Below are positions 36,183-45,623 of a stretch of DNA of 64,000 bases, piece by piece (positions within the stretch are counted from its first letter, which is position 1; every line of letters starts with the position of its first letter). This stretch comes from Leptospira levettii. Lineage in GTDB: Bacteria > Spirochaetota > Leptospiria > Leptospirales > Leptospiraceae. Under the pieces are notes generated by a model. The model did not search any database and was not told where the DNA came from. It saw nothing but the letters and a program-made list of their open reading frames with translations. Location of the stretch: NCBI RefSeq assembly GCF_002812085.1, contig NZ_NPDM01000003.1, positions 64,501-128,500 of the forward strand. The letters run 5' to 3'. A program made the translations under genes and the position numbers.

Positions 36183-37080
36183 GGAAATAAGAACCAATTA
36201 GGGTATTGATTGTCGCAGTTGAATCATACGCATAATGGTAATGGTAAATTCCTCCGCCTGACGGGAAATGGACTGTAACTGCTGTATGACCGTGATTTGA
36301 GTCAAGAGCTGGTCCTACCGTACCTGGGTTGCCGTCATCGCCAGTTCCAGAAGTACCATTATCACATTTAAGCCCATAAACTGGGTATCCATCGATTAAC
36401 ATCCCAATCAAATTTGCATTGTCGTTTGTAACATTCAATGGTTGAGAATGGTGGTGGTAGATCCCTGCATTTTGTGGGTGGCCATTGTACTTATCAAAGG
36501 TTTGGGCTTCTGTCGATAATGTATCAGGGGCAGCTGCTGCATTATTAAAAATGGCAAGTCCATTCACAGTGATCCCAACGGAAGCATACCCACTTTGGGT
36601 ACCTGTTTTGTTAGTGAGTTTTTCAGAAGGAGAACTTGGGATGGTATACACCAAACACTGAGACGAAATTTGGTTATTCCCAGCAGATTTTTGACCACTG
36701 GCAAGTGCTTCATACATGGGAGATGTGGAACCAAAATAAAAACTTTTGTTATTCGGGATATTTTGCGAACGGAATACATAATTACTTCCCGAAACAGAAC
36801 CTACGGCACATTTAAAATTGTTTCGGATCCAGGCAGGTAAGTCTGCTGACATAGAAGAGGTCATACCAGTGATACAATCTGTATTGGTATCCAAGGTGGC
36901 AGTGGAGTTCACAACAGTGGTTCCTGTATATGCTGTATTGGCACAAGTGCGAATGCTTGCAGCCGCCGCTAACAAAAGTAAGGTTTCTTCATCAGAGTCT
37001 GATTTGGGTTTGCAGTTTGTGAGGAGAAGTACGAAGAGTACGAGAAGAGAGGTGGTCGCTAAAATTTGTTTCCTTTCCAT
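36154..37080 (-). CDS. YHYH-domain lipoprotein
   Basis: 308 residues. The signal peptide ends at LLLTNC, a lipobox, followed by an acidic linker. The YHYH domain is recognised by GIYHHHSQPLNV, LIGMLIDGYPVYGLKCDNG, LDSNHGHTAVTVHFPSGGGIYHYHYAYD and the final SYFHGTPG, all histidine-rich and probably metal-binding. It is the first gene of an operon with the MORN and Sco1 lipoproteins. YHYH proteins are of unknown function; the Sco1 neighbour suggests copper handling (inference). Confidence 0.9.
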   Translation of the reverse strand: MERKQILATTSLLVLFVLLLTNCKPKSDSDEETLLLLAAAASIRTCANTAYTGTTVVNSTATLDTNTDCITGMTSSMSADLPAWIRNNFKCAVGSVSGSNYVFRSQNIPNNKSFYFGSTSPMYEALASGQKSAGNNQISSQCLVYTIPSSPSEKLTNKTGTQSGYASVGITVNGLAIFNNAAAAPDTLSTEAQTFDKYNGHPQNAGIYHHHSQPLNVTNDNANLIGMLIDGYPVYGLKCDNGTSGTGDDGNPGTVGPALDSNHGHTAVTVHFPSGGGIYHYHYAYDSTATINTLIGSYFHGTPGTVSN

Positions 37081-37177
37081 AGAGGAAACAGCATAGAATG
37101 ATTCTAGGTCTTGTCAAGGAATTTCCCCAATCGAAATTCCTTTCTTTCGAATCTTCGAAACTAGTTAAGTCTTTGTA

Positions 37178-37567
37178 CTAATAGATCTTTAACAGTTCGA
37201 CTTCAAAGATGAGAGTGGAATCAGGAGGGATGTTTCCCACACGTTTACTTCCATACCCAAGTTCTGGTGGGATGATGAGTTTTCGTTTGCCACCGACACG
37301 CATTCCTTTGATGCCCTTGTCCCATCCCTTCACTACTTCCCCTGCCCCTAAATTGAATTCAAAAGGACGGTTGCGGTCACGGGAACTATCAAATTTGGTT
37401 CCGTTTTGCAATTTGCCTACATAATGAACAGTTACATAAGAGCCGGAAAACGCTTCCTCCCCTTTGCCAATGACAAGGTCAATGATCTGGAAATCTTTTT
37501 CTGCAGACGCGATGGGGAGAACCAAAAGAAACATGATCGAAATCAAAAGGGAAAGGAATGGTTTCAT
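37178..37567 (-). CDS. Exported FKBP-type peptidyl-prolyl isomerase
   Basis: 129 residues from the ATG at 37567, where the signal peptide MKPFLSLLISIMFLLVLPIASA begins. A single FKBP domain follows: VIGKGEEAFSGSYVTVHYVGKLQNG, KFDSSRDRNRPFEFNLG, GEVVKGWDKGIKGMRVGGKRKLIIPPELGYG, IPPDSTLIFEVELL. All core residues for proline isomerase activity are present. It should assist folding in the periplasm. It stands alone on the minus strand. Confidence 0.95.
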   Translation of the reverse strand: MKPFLSLLISIMFLLVLPIASAEKDFQIIDLVIGKGEEAFSGSYVTVHYVGKLQNGTKFDSSRDRNRPFEFNLGAGEVVKGWDKGIKGMRVGGKRKLIIPPELGYGSKRVGNIPPDSTLIFEVELLKIY

Positions 37568-37651
37568 ATCTTTCGAAAGGGTAAAGAAACGGCAGAACTT
37601 TGCCAATGAAAAAAACTAGCTTAACTAAGTTCTCAATTTTTAGTTGAAACC

Positions 37652-37966
37652 ATGTTTCATGAATTGGTCTTTTATTGCAAAGAGTTGGAAGCTTTTATTT
37701 TCCGAAATCAAATCCAAGAATTCAAAGAAGGGGAACACGATAGTTTTTTTGCAGAAGAAATGTTAAAAACCATCCAATCGGAATCCTTAAAAATACCCAC
37801 AACGGAAAAACAAAAGTACCCAAATCTTCCTTGGGAAAAAATGGATACCATGTGGCAAAAGGATTTGGCTAGAGCCTACGATTACATCGACTTAAAGATG
37901 TTATACTATGTTTGTGCTTACGAAATTCCCAAATTCACAAAAACGATCAAATTAGAAATTCGTTAA
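37652..37966 (+). CDS. Small conserved hypothetical protein
   Basis: 104 residues, cytoplasmic, mixed helical (FHELVFYCKELEAFIFRNQIQEF, MWQKDLARAYDYIDLKMLYYVCAYEIP). No known domain and no signal peptide. It is divergent from the FKBP gene and converges on the DUF1577 gene with only 4 bases between stops. Confidence 0.55.
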   Translation: MFHELVFYCKELEAFIFRNQIQEFKEGEHDSFFAEEMLKTIQSESLKIPTTEKQKYPNLPWEKMDTMWQKDLARAYDYIDLKMLYYVCAYEIPKFTKTIKLEIR

Positions 37967-37970
37967 AAAC

Positions 37971-39104
37971 TTAGGCGGCAGTTCTACCGTTATTTTTGAT
38001 GATTTCAATGTTCTCTTCAAAACGAACTTTTTCAGCATAGGTTCGTTTTCCAGAAAATTCCACACCCACAAGCAAATCACCTGATTCTTCTTTATGAGAC
38101 CAAGCAATTTTTCCAAAAAAGCGGAATGGTGTTTGTAGTTTGAATACCAATTCTAATAAAATTCCTTTTTGTTTGGGAAGTGTTTCCACCAAACTACTGT
38201 TTGTGATTCGAAGTTTGAGACCAGTCGCAGATAAATCGATGACAGGAAATTTTTCAACAGTTGTCATTAGGTTTGCATCTTTGATCCTTTCGATCATTTC
38301 TGCAATTTGTGTTTGGTAAAACTTTAAATCGTCATCAGTGACAGTTTTGTCTTTGGTTTGTAAGAAGTAATATCCAATCGGAATGATTTCTTCTAATTCG
38401 TTTTTGTACAAAATTGGTAAAATAAGTTCGGATTTGATTTTTTTATCACGAGCGACAAACGCGAGTTTGTCGACATTCTCTTCGATATCATCTTCGTAAT
38501 TTAAAAAACCTTCTGCGTCCATTCGGTAACTTTCAGGATTGGTTGCATCTTTGATGAACAAAATCTTTTGTGTTGATTTCACTACATCAAACTTACGTTC
38601 CATGCCTGATTTAAAAATATCCATAATCCCAGCTTCACCAGAACGAACCATCATACGTTTGCGATAGTCTTCAAAGTTCACACGTACAAGTGTTGGGATA
38701 TTAAACATATTAGCTTCGATGATGGTTTTGGAACTGACGATGTTGGTTACATTGACCATTCCTTCTTCGGTGATGGTAAATCGAGGGTTTAACCTTTCTT
38801 TTTTAGCAATGAGTACTTTTTCGACCTTTAATTGGATTTTATGTGGGGCCAATTGTTTGACAAAGGTACAATGGAGTTCTAAATAACGAGCAAGTAACTT
38901 GGAAAGAACAACAGTCGATCCTTCACCGATAGGCCAAACTTCTGCCCATTGTACAATGATTTCTTCGCCACCAGGCACTTCTTGTAAAACCGTCATGGTT
39001 TGCACCTGACCATTCCAATTGGCTTTCATTTCCTGGTTCATTAAATAGTGTAAGATCACATGGTTTTTTTGTTCTTTGCCTGTGATTTGGTCCATTGGTC
39101 GCAT
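37971..39104 (-). CDS. DUF1577 protein with PilZ-like C-terminus
   Basis: 377 residues, no signal peptide. The long N-terminal part (EKVLIAKKERLNPRFTI, EDYRKRMMVRSGEAGIMDIFKSGMERKFDVVKSTQKILFIKDA) matches the DUF1577 layout found in leptospires. The C-terminal part (FPVIDLSATGLKLRITNSSLVETLPKQKGILLELVFKLQTPFRFFGKIAWSHKEE, GVEFSGK) has the D-x-S-x-x-G-x-x-[IL] strand and later motif of PilZ domains, which bind cyclic di-GMP. The arginine pair expected before it is not clear. It may be a c-di-GMP effector. A 16-base palindrome lies 31 bases upstream of the start. Confidence 0.8.
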   Translation of the reverse strand: MRPMDQITGKEQKNHVILHYLMNQEMKANWNGQVQTMTVLQEVPGGEEIIVQWAEVWPIGEGSTVVLSKLLARYLELHCTFVKQLAPHKIQLKVEKVLIAKKERLNPRFTITEEGMVNVTNIVSSKTIIEANMFNIPTLVRVNFEDYRKRMMVRSGEAGIMDIFKSGMERKFDVVKSTQKILFIKDATNPESYRMDAEGFLNYEDDIEENVDKLAFVARDKKIKSELILPILYKNELEEIIPIGYYFLQTKDKTVTDDDLKFYQTQIAEMIERIKDANLMTTVEKFPVIDLSATGLKLRITNSSLVETLPKQKGILLELVFKLQTPFRFFGKIAWSHKEESGDLLVGVEFSGKRTYAEKVRFEENIEIIKNNGRTAA

Positions 39105-39135
39105 AGCTAATTTCCAAGTTCTATTCTATTGTAAC

Positions 39136-39151
39136 GGGAAATAAATTTCCC
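39136..39151. promoter_or_regulatory. 16-base palindrome upstream of the DUF1577 gene
   Basis: GGGAAAT (39136-39142) and ATTTCCC (39145-39151) form a perfect 7-bp inverted repeat around AA, 31 bases before the DUF1577 start on the minus strand. The short centre suits a dimeric repressor better than a hairpin. No regulator is known. Confidence 0.35.
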
Positions 39152-39204
39152 ATCTATTGGAAAGTAAAGCCCATCCGCATCTCTTTGGCAAGAAAAAGGA
39201 TTTT

Positions 39205-39765
39205 TTAAAGAAGCAGTAAGTGTTTTTTTTCTGTGAATTCATAACAGAATCGAATCCACGAAAAATGATTTTGTAAGTGAGAAAACTCGGGAAGGTACTG
39301 AATTAAAAATGATTCGCAACGTTTCTCACGTTCATTTTGTTTTTTTTCCATGACAGTTGTTAGATCATAAATTGTTTTTTCGTATATGGCTTTGTCCATA
39401 TAACCTGCAAGCATTGCCTCTTTTAAAAATTCATTTTTTTGTTTCCACTCACTTGGGGAAAGTACGGGGATTGATTGGATCTCTGTCCAAAACTCTTTGA
39501 GAGTCCTTTCAATCTTAGGGATTTCCTTCTTTATGCCTTCACATTTATAATACAAAGTACGGAGATGGCTTTTCGCATTTTGTTCAATTTCGAGAAGAGA
39601 TTCATCTCGGAAGGGTGGGAATAATTTTGGAAACGTAAATGTATACACAGGTCCAGAGTAGGGGACATACAATTCCAATTGGTAAAAGGAATGGGTCGAC
39701 CATTGTAAGGTTCCCTTGACGGTTAAACCTTCGACTTCGATCTCAATGGTACGAATTCCGAGCAT
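39205..39765 (-). CDS. Hypothetical cytoplasmic protein
   Basis: 186 residues from the ATG at 39765 (a TTG at 39774 adds three). The N-terminal part is strand-rich (IRTIEIEVEGLTVKGTLQWSTHSFYQLELYVPYSGPVYTF) and the rest is helical and charged (IEQNAKSHLRTLYYKCEGIKKEIPKIERTLKEFW, YEKTIYDLTTVMEKKQNEREKRC). I recognise no family. It is divergent from the patatin gene. Confidence 0.5.
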   Translation of the reverse strand: MLGIRTIEIEVEGLTVKGTLQWSTHSFYQLELYVPYSGPVYTFTFPKLFPPFRDESLLEIEQNAKSHLRTLYYKCEGIKKEIPKIERTLKEFWTEIQSIPVLSPSEWKQKNEFLKEAMLAGYMDKAIYEKTIYDLTTVMEKKQNEREKRCESFLIQYLPEFSHLQNHFSWIRFCYEFTEKKHLLLL

Positions 39766-39870
39766 ACAAATCAATTGCCTTCGTAGCGATTTTTATTGTC
39801 CTCTTTTCATTTTTTTTGAATCGTTTTTGCAACCAATTCTGGGTAGGAAGACTCTGGTTTGTAGAGACCT

Positions 39871-40800
39871 ATGACTGAACAAAATCCATACCAAACTCCC
39901 AAAATTCCCAAGGCAAAAGGGACAAAACGGGCCCTTCTCGTAGAAGGTGGTGGGATGAAGGGTGCCTTTTCGGGTGGAGTGCTTTACGCTTGGAACCGCT
40001 TCCTTAGGCCAAATTACTTTGATTTGGTGGTGGGTGTCTCTTCTGGGGCTTGTGCGGCAGCTTATTATGTTTCCATGCCGAAAGTGGAACCTGTGAAAAG
40101 TGAAAAAGCACTTGGGGTTTGGTACAGAGACCTCTCTGGACGAAAACTGATTTCCTACTTCCACCCATTCCAAGGGAAAACATTCTTAAACCAAGAATAC
40201 CTTATCGATTTTATCATCCGTAAAAAAGTTCGTTTGGAATCTGAAACATTGGATTCCAAAAAATTGCCTCATTTTGTGATAGCGGTCAGCAATTTACACA
40301 CACATTCCATCGAGTACATCAAAGCAACATCCAGCAATGTTTTTGATTTATTAAAAGCAGCAACCTCTTTACCAATTGCAACCAGAGGAAAACACATGTT
40401 AAACGGGAAATTGTATTCGGATGCAGCCATCCTCAATCCACTTCCCATCCAAGATATCATTGAAGCAGGTTACAAAGAAATTGTTGTGATCATGAATTCT
40501 CCGATTCGGCATATATCAGGCCCGCTCACTCGCCTAACCAGTTTACTTGCATTCCCAAAACACAGAACCATCCGAAGGATGATGCGTAAACTCCACCATT
40601 TTCATTTTAATTTAGCGAGAGAAATTGTGGTGAAACCACCGAGAGGGGTAAAGATCATCACAGTGGCTCCTGACGAACCTCTCCCTGTCAAACTCACAAC
40701 CACCATTCGCACAAAACTCTATAAAACGGCTTTACTAGGTGTCAAAAAAGGTGAGGAAGCCATTCAGTTCATTCTCAAACGTAAGAAAAAAACAAAATAA
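39871..40800 (+). CDS. Patatin-like phospholipase
   Basis: 309 residues. The oxyanion loop is VEGGGMKGAF (about 24-33), the nucleophile elbow GVSSGA has Ser57, and Asp184 in LYSDAAILNPLPIQ completes the Ser-Asp dyad; the usual Asp-Gly is Asp-Ala here. AATSLPIATRGKHMLNGK precedes the Asp. The family cleaves acyl groups from phospholipids. No signal peptide is seen. It belongs near the YjjU/RssA type. Lipid remodelling is likely; the substrate is unknown. Confidence 0.88.
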   Translation: MTEQNPYQTPKIPKAKGTKRALLVEGGGMKGAFSGGVLYAWNRFLRPNYFDLVVGVSSGACAAAYYVSMPKVEPVKSEKALGVWYRDLSGRKLISYFHPFQGKTFLNQEYLIDFIIRKKVRLESETLDSKKLPHFVIAVSNLHTHSIEYIKATSSNVFDLLKAATSLPIATRGKHMLNGKLYSDAAILNPLPIQDIIEAGYKEIVVIMNSPIRHISGPLTRLTSLLAFPKHRTIRRMMRKLHHFHFNLAREIVVKPPRGVKIITVAPDEPLPVKLTTTIRTKLYKTALLGVKKGEEAIQFILKRKKKTK

Positions 40801-40809
40801 ATAACTTTC

Positions 40810-43125
40810 TTAATTGTTTGGTGGTTCCGTTAAATCGGTTAAAAAGATACCACCGTAAGGTTTGTTGAAGGCATGGATAAATTCACCACCAACATACCAT
40901 TTCCCATTTCTGTACATACTTGAAAATACCGTATTATCAGGGTTTGGTGCCCAATTTATGATTGTATTGGTTTTTGATTGGAATGCTCCCGCATAATTGG
41001 AAGTTGTTGACCCGTTGAGTCCCGTAAACGATCCACCTAGAAAAAATCTCCCATCCAAACTGGGAGTAATGGTATTCACAAATCCATTTGCATAAATTGG
41101 AGATGGGTTTACGTAAGATTGTGTGCCTAAGTCAAAAATGGCGATGTTTGGAAAACTCCCTATGCCTGAAATGGATGTGAAGATCCCACCCAAATAAATT
41201 TTCCCTTCATATAGGCTTTGTGTTGTCACATCACTCGATGGATAATTGGTAGAGGAGGGTAAGGAGATAGTCGTTCCATTCACCAAATCCACTGCACGAT
41301 AATTGCTGATGGTATTGTCTCCATTTAAGGTTGTGTAGAGCCCACCTAAAAAGAGTGCATCACCGATCACAAGCATGGAAGTGGCACTATTTGCCCCAAT
41401 GTTTGGATTCCAATTGGTGAGTTGGAGTGTTTCCGATGAAATGGCAGCAACACCATTTCGTGTTTGACCAGCAACTGTGGTCATCCCTGTTCCCCCAAAG
41501 AAAATTTGGCCATTGGCACTTGTGATGGTTCTGATTTCAATCGAAGGGTCTGTGATTTGTAAGTTTGTTGGATTTAAATCGTAATTTGGTAAATTGAGAA
41601 CCGCAAATCCTCTCCTCGCAATTCCATTGATGGTTTCAAAACTTCCCCCTAGGAAGAGATGATTGTCTTTTACGTGAATGGATTTAATGGGATAATCAAA
41701 TTGTGGAGTTCCATCAATGGGTGCACCAGATGCTTCATCTATCACAACAAAATTTCGTTTTGTTTGGACATTCACTGATGATTTAGCATATGTTAGGGCC
41801 AGTGCACCTCCATACGGGATCACTGCACCACCAGGATTTGTGACTGCTTCTTCCAGGGAAGGATTCCAATTGGTGAGATTTCCACTTGGTAGATCAAAAC
41901 CTGCTGCATAATTTCTGGGAACCCCTTTCACATCTGTGAATTGGCCAAGTGCATACAATTGGTTTCCGATGATTTGTAAGGTAGATACAGATTGGTTTAG
42001 TCCAAATGTGTTATTTGTGGCGGTTCCCGATTGGTTGTCCACTGCAACAAGGCCGTTAGTTGTGGCCGCTCCCGTCACAGATGTAAACGATCCACCTAGA
42101 TAAACTTGGTTTTCATTCTGTTGGATGGATTCCACAGTAGCATTTGGATTTGGGTTCCAAGAAGTCAATGTTCCATCTGGATAAAAGGCTACTGCGTTAT
42201 TTCTAGGAGTTGTAAAACTTCCCCCCACATACAAAATCGGACTTCCTTGGAAATCCGTACCCATAACCAAATCAAATGCCGATCCAGAGGCAGAGAGTTG
42301 GCTTGTAAAACTAGAATCAATACTACCCGTGGAAGCTGAGAGTTTTACGATTCCCGATTTGGAGATAGAATTGACGGTTTGAAAACTACCTCCCACAAAA
42401 AGAGAAGACCCAAAGGATGTGATCGCATAAACAAAGTTATCGATAGTCCCTGCATTAAAACCGTTATTCAATTGGCCAGTGTATCGATTTAAAGAAGCAA
42501 GATTACTTTGTGTTCCAGATCCCCAAGAGCCAAAAAAACCACCTACATATAAATTATCACCTAGTACATGTAAGGCGTATATGGAACGCGAAGGATCCGA
42601 AACTGGATTAAAATTGGGATCCAATTGGCAACCGGGTAGGATATGGGCGACTTGGCTTCTAGCGAACCCTTGCACATGGGTGAATTCCCCTCCGATATAA
42701 AATCCTCCACTGCCATCCGCTACGGCAGTATAGGTGGCTCCTTTCACTTTTAAAAATGGACAAAAACGGCTGGGAACGGCGGCTCCCGATTGTGGATGGA
42801 TTACAGATACACTTCCTGTCGCGAGTCCAGCGAATGTAAAATCACCGGCAATCAAAAGATGATTTCTGTAAGATGTCATTGCATAGACTTTTGCGGGTGG
42901 GCCAAACACTCCCCCATACAAACCAAACTCTTCAAAAAATGGAAAGGCGGGAAGGCAAGAGGGAGATTTATCACCTGTGGCATATCTCATAAGGGATGAT
43001 AGAAAAAATGATTTGGATTCTACATCACAAGTGCTTTCTAAGGATGGTGGTTTACATAAACAAAGCGATAGATAGACAGAGAATAAAATCAAAAGACGAA
43101 GTGACACTTGGAAAAATCGCACCAT
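40810..43125 (-). CDS. Large beta-propeller-like lipoprotein, paralogue A
   Basis: 771 residues. The signal peptide ends at LSLCLC, a lipobox, followed by KPPSLESTCDVESKSF and a Cys near GDKSPSCLPAF. The rest is built of about ten repeated units of the form LxxGGxFTxxxG...xVAxLNxxTGxxDxxF with GGSF or GGEF in each (for example YVGGFFGSWGSG, FVGGSFQTVNSISKSG, YLGGSFTSVTG, FLGGSFETINGIARRGFAVL, YVGGEFIHAF). This is the delta-60/DUF5122 beta-propeller pattern. It should be a surface or periplasmic lipoprotein, possibly adhesive. It lies 116 bases downstream of its paralogue B and may be cotranscribed. Confidence 0.85.
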   Translation of the reverse strand: MVRFFQVSLRLLILFSVYLSLCLCKPPSLESTCDVESKSFFLSSLMRYATGDKSPSCLPAFPFFEEFGLYGGVFGPPAKVYAMTSYRNHLLIAGDFTFAGLATGSVSVIHPQSGAAVPSRFCPFLKVKGATYTAVADGSGGFYIGGEFTHVQGFARSQVAHILPGCQLDPNFNPVSDPSRSIYALHVLGDNLYVGGFFGSWGSGTQSNLASLNRYTGQLNNGFNAGTIDNFVYAITSFGSSLFVGGSFQTVNSISKSGIVKLSASTGSIDSSFTSQLSASGSAFDLVMGTDFQGSPILYVGGSFTTPRNNAVAFYPDGTLTSWNPNPNATVESIQQNENQVYLGGSFTSVTGAATTNGLVAVDNQSGTATNNTFGLNQSVSTLQIIGNQLYALGQFTDVKGVPRNYAAGFDLPSGNLTNWNPSLEEAVTNPGGAVIPYGGALALTYAKSSVNVQTKRNFVVIDEASGAPIDGTPQFDYPIKSIHVKDNHLFLGGSFETINGIARRGFAVLNLPNYDLNPTNLQITDPSIEIRTITSANGQIFFGGTGMTTVAGQTRNGVAAISSETLQLTNWNPNIGANSATSMLVIGDALFLGGLYTTLNGDNTISNYRAVDLVNGTTISLPSSTNYPSSDVTTQSLYEGKIYLGGIFTSISGIGSFPNIAIFDLGTQSYVNPSPIYANGFVNTITPSLDGRFFLGGSFTGLNGSTTSNYAGAFQSKTNTIINWAPNPDNTVFSSMYRNGKWYVGGEFIHAFNKPYGGIFLTDLTEPPNN

Positions 43126-43241
43126 TCACTCCATTCTAAAAATGGTCTCTCCTTGTCGACTGTTTTGGTTTGGAAAGATTTGTAATGGGATCAACCACAG
43201 ATGATTTTGGAGACAAATGTCCAACTAACAAGAAATTGTTT

Positions 43242-45542
43242 TCATTCGTATAAACTGCTTCGAACAATCCCTCCATTGAGTTCCCGTAAAGCGACGCTAA
43301 AGATTCCACCCAAGTAATACTTCCCATTTTTAAACATGGATGTGTACACTACATTCGTAAAACCTGCATTCCAAGTGCTCATTGAATTGGTATAAGATTG
43401 GTACACTCCAAAGGTATTGTACTTGGTATCTCCATTGATGTTTGCGAATGATCCTCCATAAAACACATTCCCATCTGGATAGGTTGCCACATAGTTTACC
43501 ATATTTTCTGCTGTGACTGGATTTGGTTGTAGAAACGTGCGTGAACCTAAATCGTAAACGGCGGCATTCCCAACGGATCCAACCCCTGTGATGTTCGAAA
43601 AAAATCCACCAATATAGATTTTGGAATTTGCGTACGCGAGACTGTAGACAAGACCACCAGGTAAGGTAGAAGAACTTGGAATATCCATTCTCAATCCATT
43701 GAGTTTGTCGACCGCTTGTAAATTTTGGTAACCACCAACTCCGTTGATTTGGGTAAAACTTCCTCCAATGAAAACAAGATCGTTTACAACAAGGATACTT
43801 TCTCCACTACTTCCAACACCTAAATCTGGATTCCAATTGCTTAAGGAGAGGTCAGATAAGTTTAATGCAAACACTCCATTTCTGGTTTGGCCATTCACAG
43901 TGCCTAAACTGATCCCACCTGCATATACTTTTGATTCATCACTTGTAATGGTTCGGATTTCAGGGGAACCCGAGAGTACAACATTTGTGGAGCTCACTTG
44001 GTAATGGGGCAAATCTAAAATGGCAAAAGAAGTTCTGGATTGGCCTCCAATGTTTGTAAACGTCCCTCCCACAAACAATCGATTGCCATTCACATTCATC
44101 GATTTGATCGGAAAATCAAAGTTAGGTGTTCCTTCGATTGGTGCTCCCGTGTATTCATCAATGACGGCAAAATGATTTCTAGGAACAACATTCACAGTCG
44201 AACGATCAAAGGTAACAAACACAACCCCATTGCCTGCTTGTAAAAAAGAAGATCCTGGGTTACTGATAACACCTTCAAAATTTGGATTAAATAGAGTCAC
44301 AGATTCATCTGCAAGATTGAGGGAAGCCATCGAAATTCTAGGAATTCCTTTCACGATTGTAAACTGTCCACTCATGTACAAATTGTTTTCGATGACTTGT
44401 AAAGAGGCAACGTAGGCATTGAGGGCATAATTATTGGTAACAAGAGTACCAGTATCTTGGTTTACAGCAGCCAGATAAGAGGAAACGGTTCCACCGTTTA
44501 TCGTTGTGAACGCCCCACCTAAAAATATTTTGTTTTGGTATTGTTGAACCGAGTTAACCTGTGCATTTGGATTGGGGTTCCAATTTGTCAATGTGCCATC
44601 AGGTGTGACCGAAAGAGCATAACTTCTGCTAGGTGCAGTGAAGTCGCCGACGATAAAGAGGTTTGGGCTACCTTGGGAATCGGTTCCCAAAGACAAATCA
44701 AGACAAGTCCCTGTCGTAATCACTGTGTTAAACGATGTATCAAGAGTCCCATTTGTGAGAGAAACTTTTGCAATCCCTCGTTTGGCAATTCCAGCTATTT
44801 GTGAAAATTCACCACAAACAAAAAGAGAATTAAATTGTGTTTCTAAATCGAATACGGAATTATCAATGTTTTGTACTGAAAACGATGTATCAATATCTCC
44901 CGTATAACGATTCAATCGAATGAGGTATTTTTGACTTGTATCCCCCCAAGAAGTAAAATTACCTCCCACATACAAATGATCACCATTTAGTGCCAATGAA
45001 TAGATTACCCTTGCATCAGCTATATCACGAGGTACTTTAAACACACGATCCACTTGGCAACCTGGTAAGATATGGGCAACAGAGTATCGATTTTCCCCTT
45101 GGACCGAATAAAATTCTCCACCGATATAAAATCCACCACCTCCATCGGGGATGGCAATTGAGGTAGTACCAACAATTTTTAGATAACGACAATACCGGCT
45201 TGGAACAACTTTCCCATTTGATGTTTGTAAGTAGGCCGCACTACCCGTGGAAGGTCCCATCAACTGAAAATTTCCACCGATGATGATTTGGTCACGATAA
45301 CTTGCCATGGCATTCACTCCCACATCACCTGAAGGAGCTTGGAAAACTCCCCATAGGTCTTGGAAATCAAATGAGGGAAGGCAAGAAGGAGATCGATCCC
45401 CAGTGACAAAACGGATGAGTGATCCAAGTGCATAACCTTTTGATTTTCCATCACATGCATTGGAAAGTTCTGGGGGTTTGCATTGGAAGAGTAGAACACA
45501 GAACAAAACAATGGTTAGAATTTTTGATCGTGTCGCATCCAT
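43242..45542 (-). CDS. Large beta-propeller-like lipoprotein, paralogue B
   Basis: 766 residues, clearly related to paralogue A along the whole length: both have CKPP after the lipobox (here LLFQC), the CD..SK..LGSL.R..TGD.SPSCLP block, PSR.C..LK, GGGFYIGGEF..VQG, VAHILPGCQ and the same order of GG-F repeats (FVCGEFSQIAG, FLGGAFTTINGG, FVGGTFTNIGGQSR, YLGGIFSVALR). The pair is a tandem duplication that has diverged. It has the same likely role as A. It ends 116 bases before A, with no terminator that I can see between. Confidence 0.85.
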   Translation of the reverse strand: MDATRSKILTIVLFCVLLFQCKPPELSNACDGKSKGYALGSLIRFVTGDRSPSCLPSFDFQDLWGVFQAPSGDVGVNAMASYRDQIIIGGNFQLMGPSTGSAAYLQTSNGKVVPSRYCRYLKIVGTTSIAIPDGGGGFYIGGEFYSVQGENRYSVAHILPGCQVDRVFKVPRDIADARVIYSLALNGDHLYVGGNFTSWGDTSQKYLIRLNRYTGDIDTSFSVQNIDNSVFDLETQFNSLFVCGEFSQIAGIAKRGIAKVSLTNGTLDTSFNTVITTGTCLDLSLGTDSQGSPNLFIVGDFTAPSRSYALSVTPDGTLTNWNPNPNAQVNSVQQYQNKIFLGGAFTTINGGTVSSYLAAVNQDTGTLVTNNYALNAYVASLQVIENNLYMSGQFTIVKGIPRISMASLNLADESVTLFNPNFEGVISNPGSSFLQAGNGVVFVTFDRSTVNVVPRNHFAVIDEYTGAPIEGTPNFDFPIKSMNVNGNRLFVGGTFTNIGGQSRTSFAILDLPHYQVSSTNVVLSGSPEIRTITSDESKVYAGGISLGTVNGQTRNGVFALNLSDLSLSNWNPDLGVGSSGESILVVNDLVFIGGSFTQINGVGGYQNLQAVDKLNGLRMDIPSSSTLPGGLVYSLAYANSKIYIGGFFSNITGVGSVGNAAVYDLGSRTFLQPNPVTAENMVNYVATYPDGNVFYGGSFANINGDTKYNTFGVYQSYTNSMSTWNAGFTNVVYTSMFKNGKYYLGGIFSVALRELNGGIVRSSLYE

Positions 45543-45623
45543 ATGTAGGATTTTACCAAATCGGGAATCAATTGTCTAGCGGTTTGTTCATTTCTTGCCT
45601 TACTTTTTTAGTCTAATTGGTGT

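Noticed and set aside
43136..43327. Possible frameshift extension at the end of paralogue B
   Set aside because: The paralogue A end aligns with the annotated stop region (GGI then a short tail), so no frameshift is needed.
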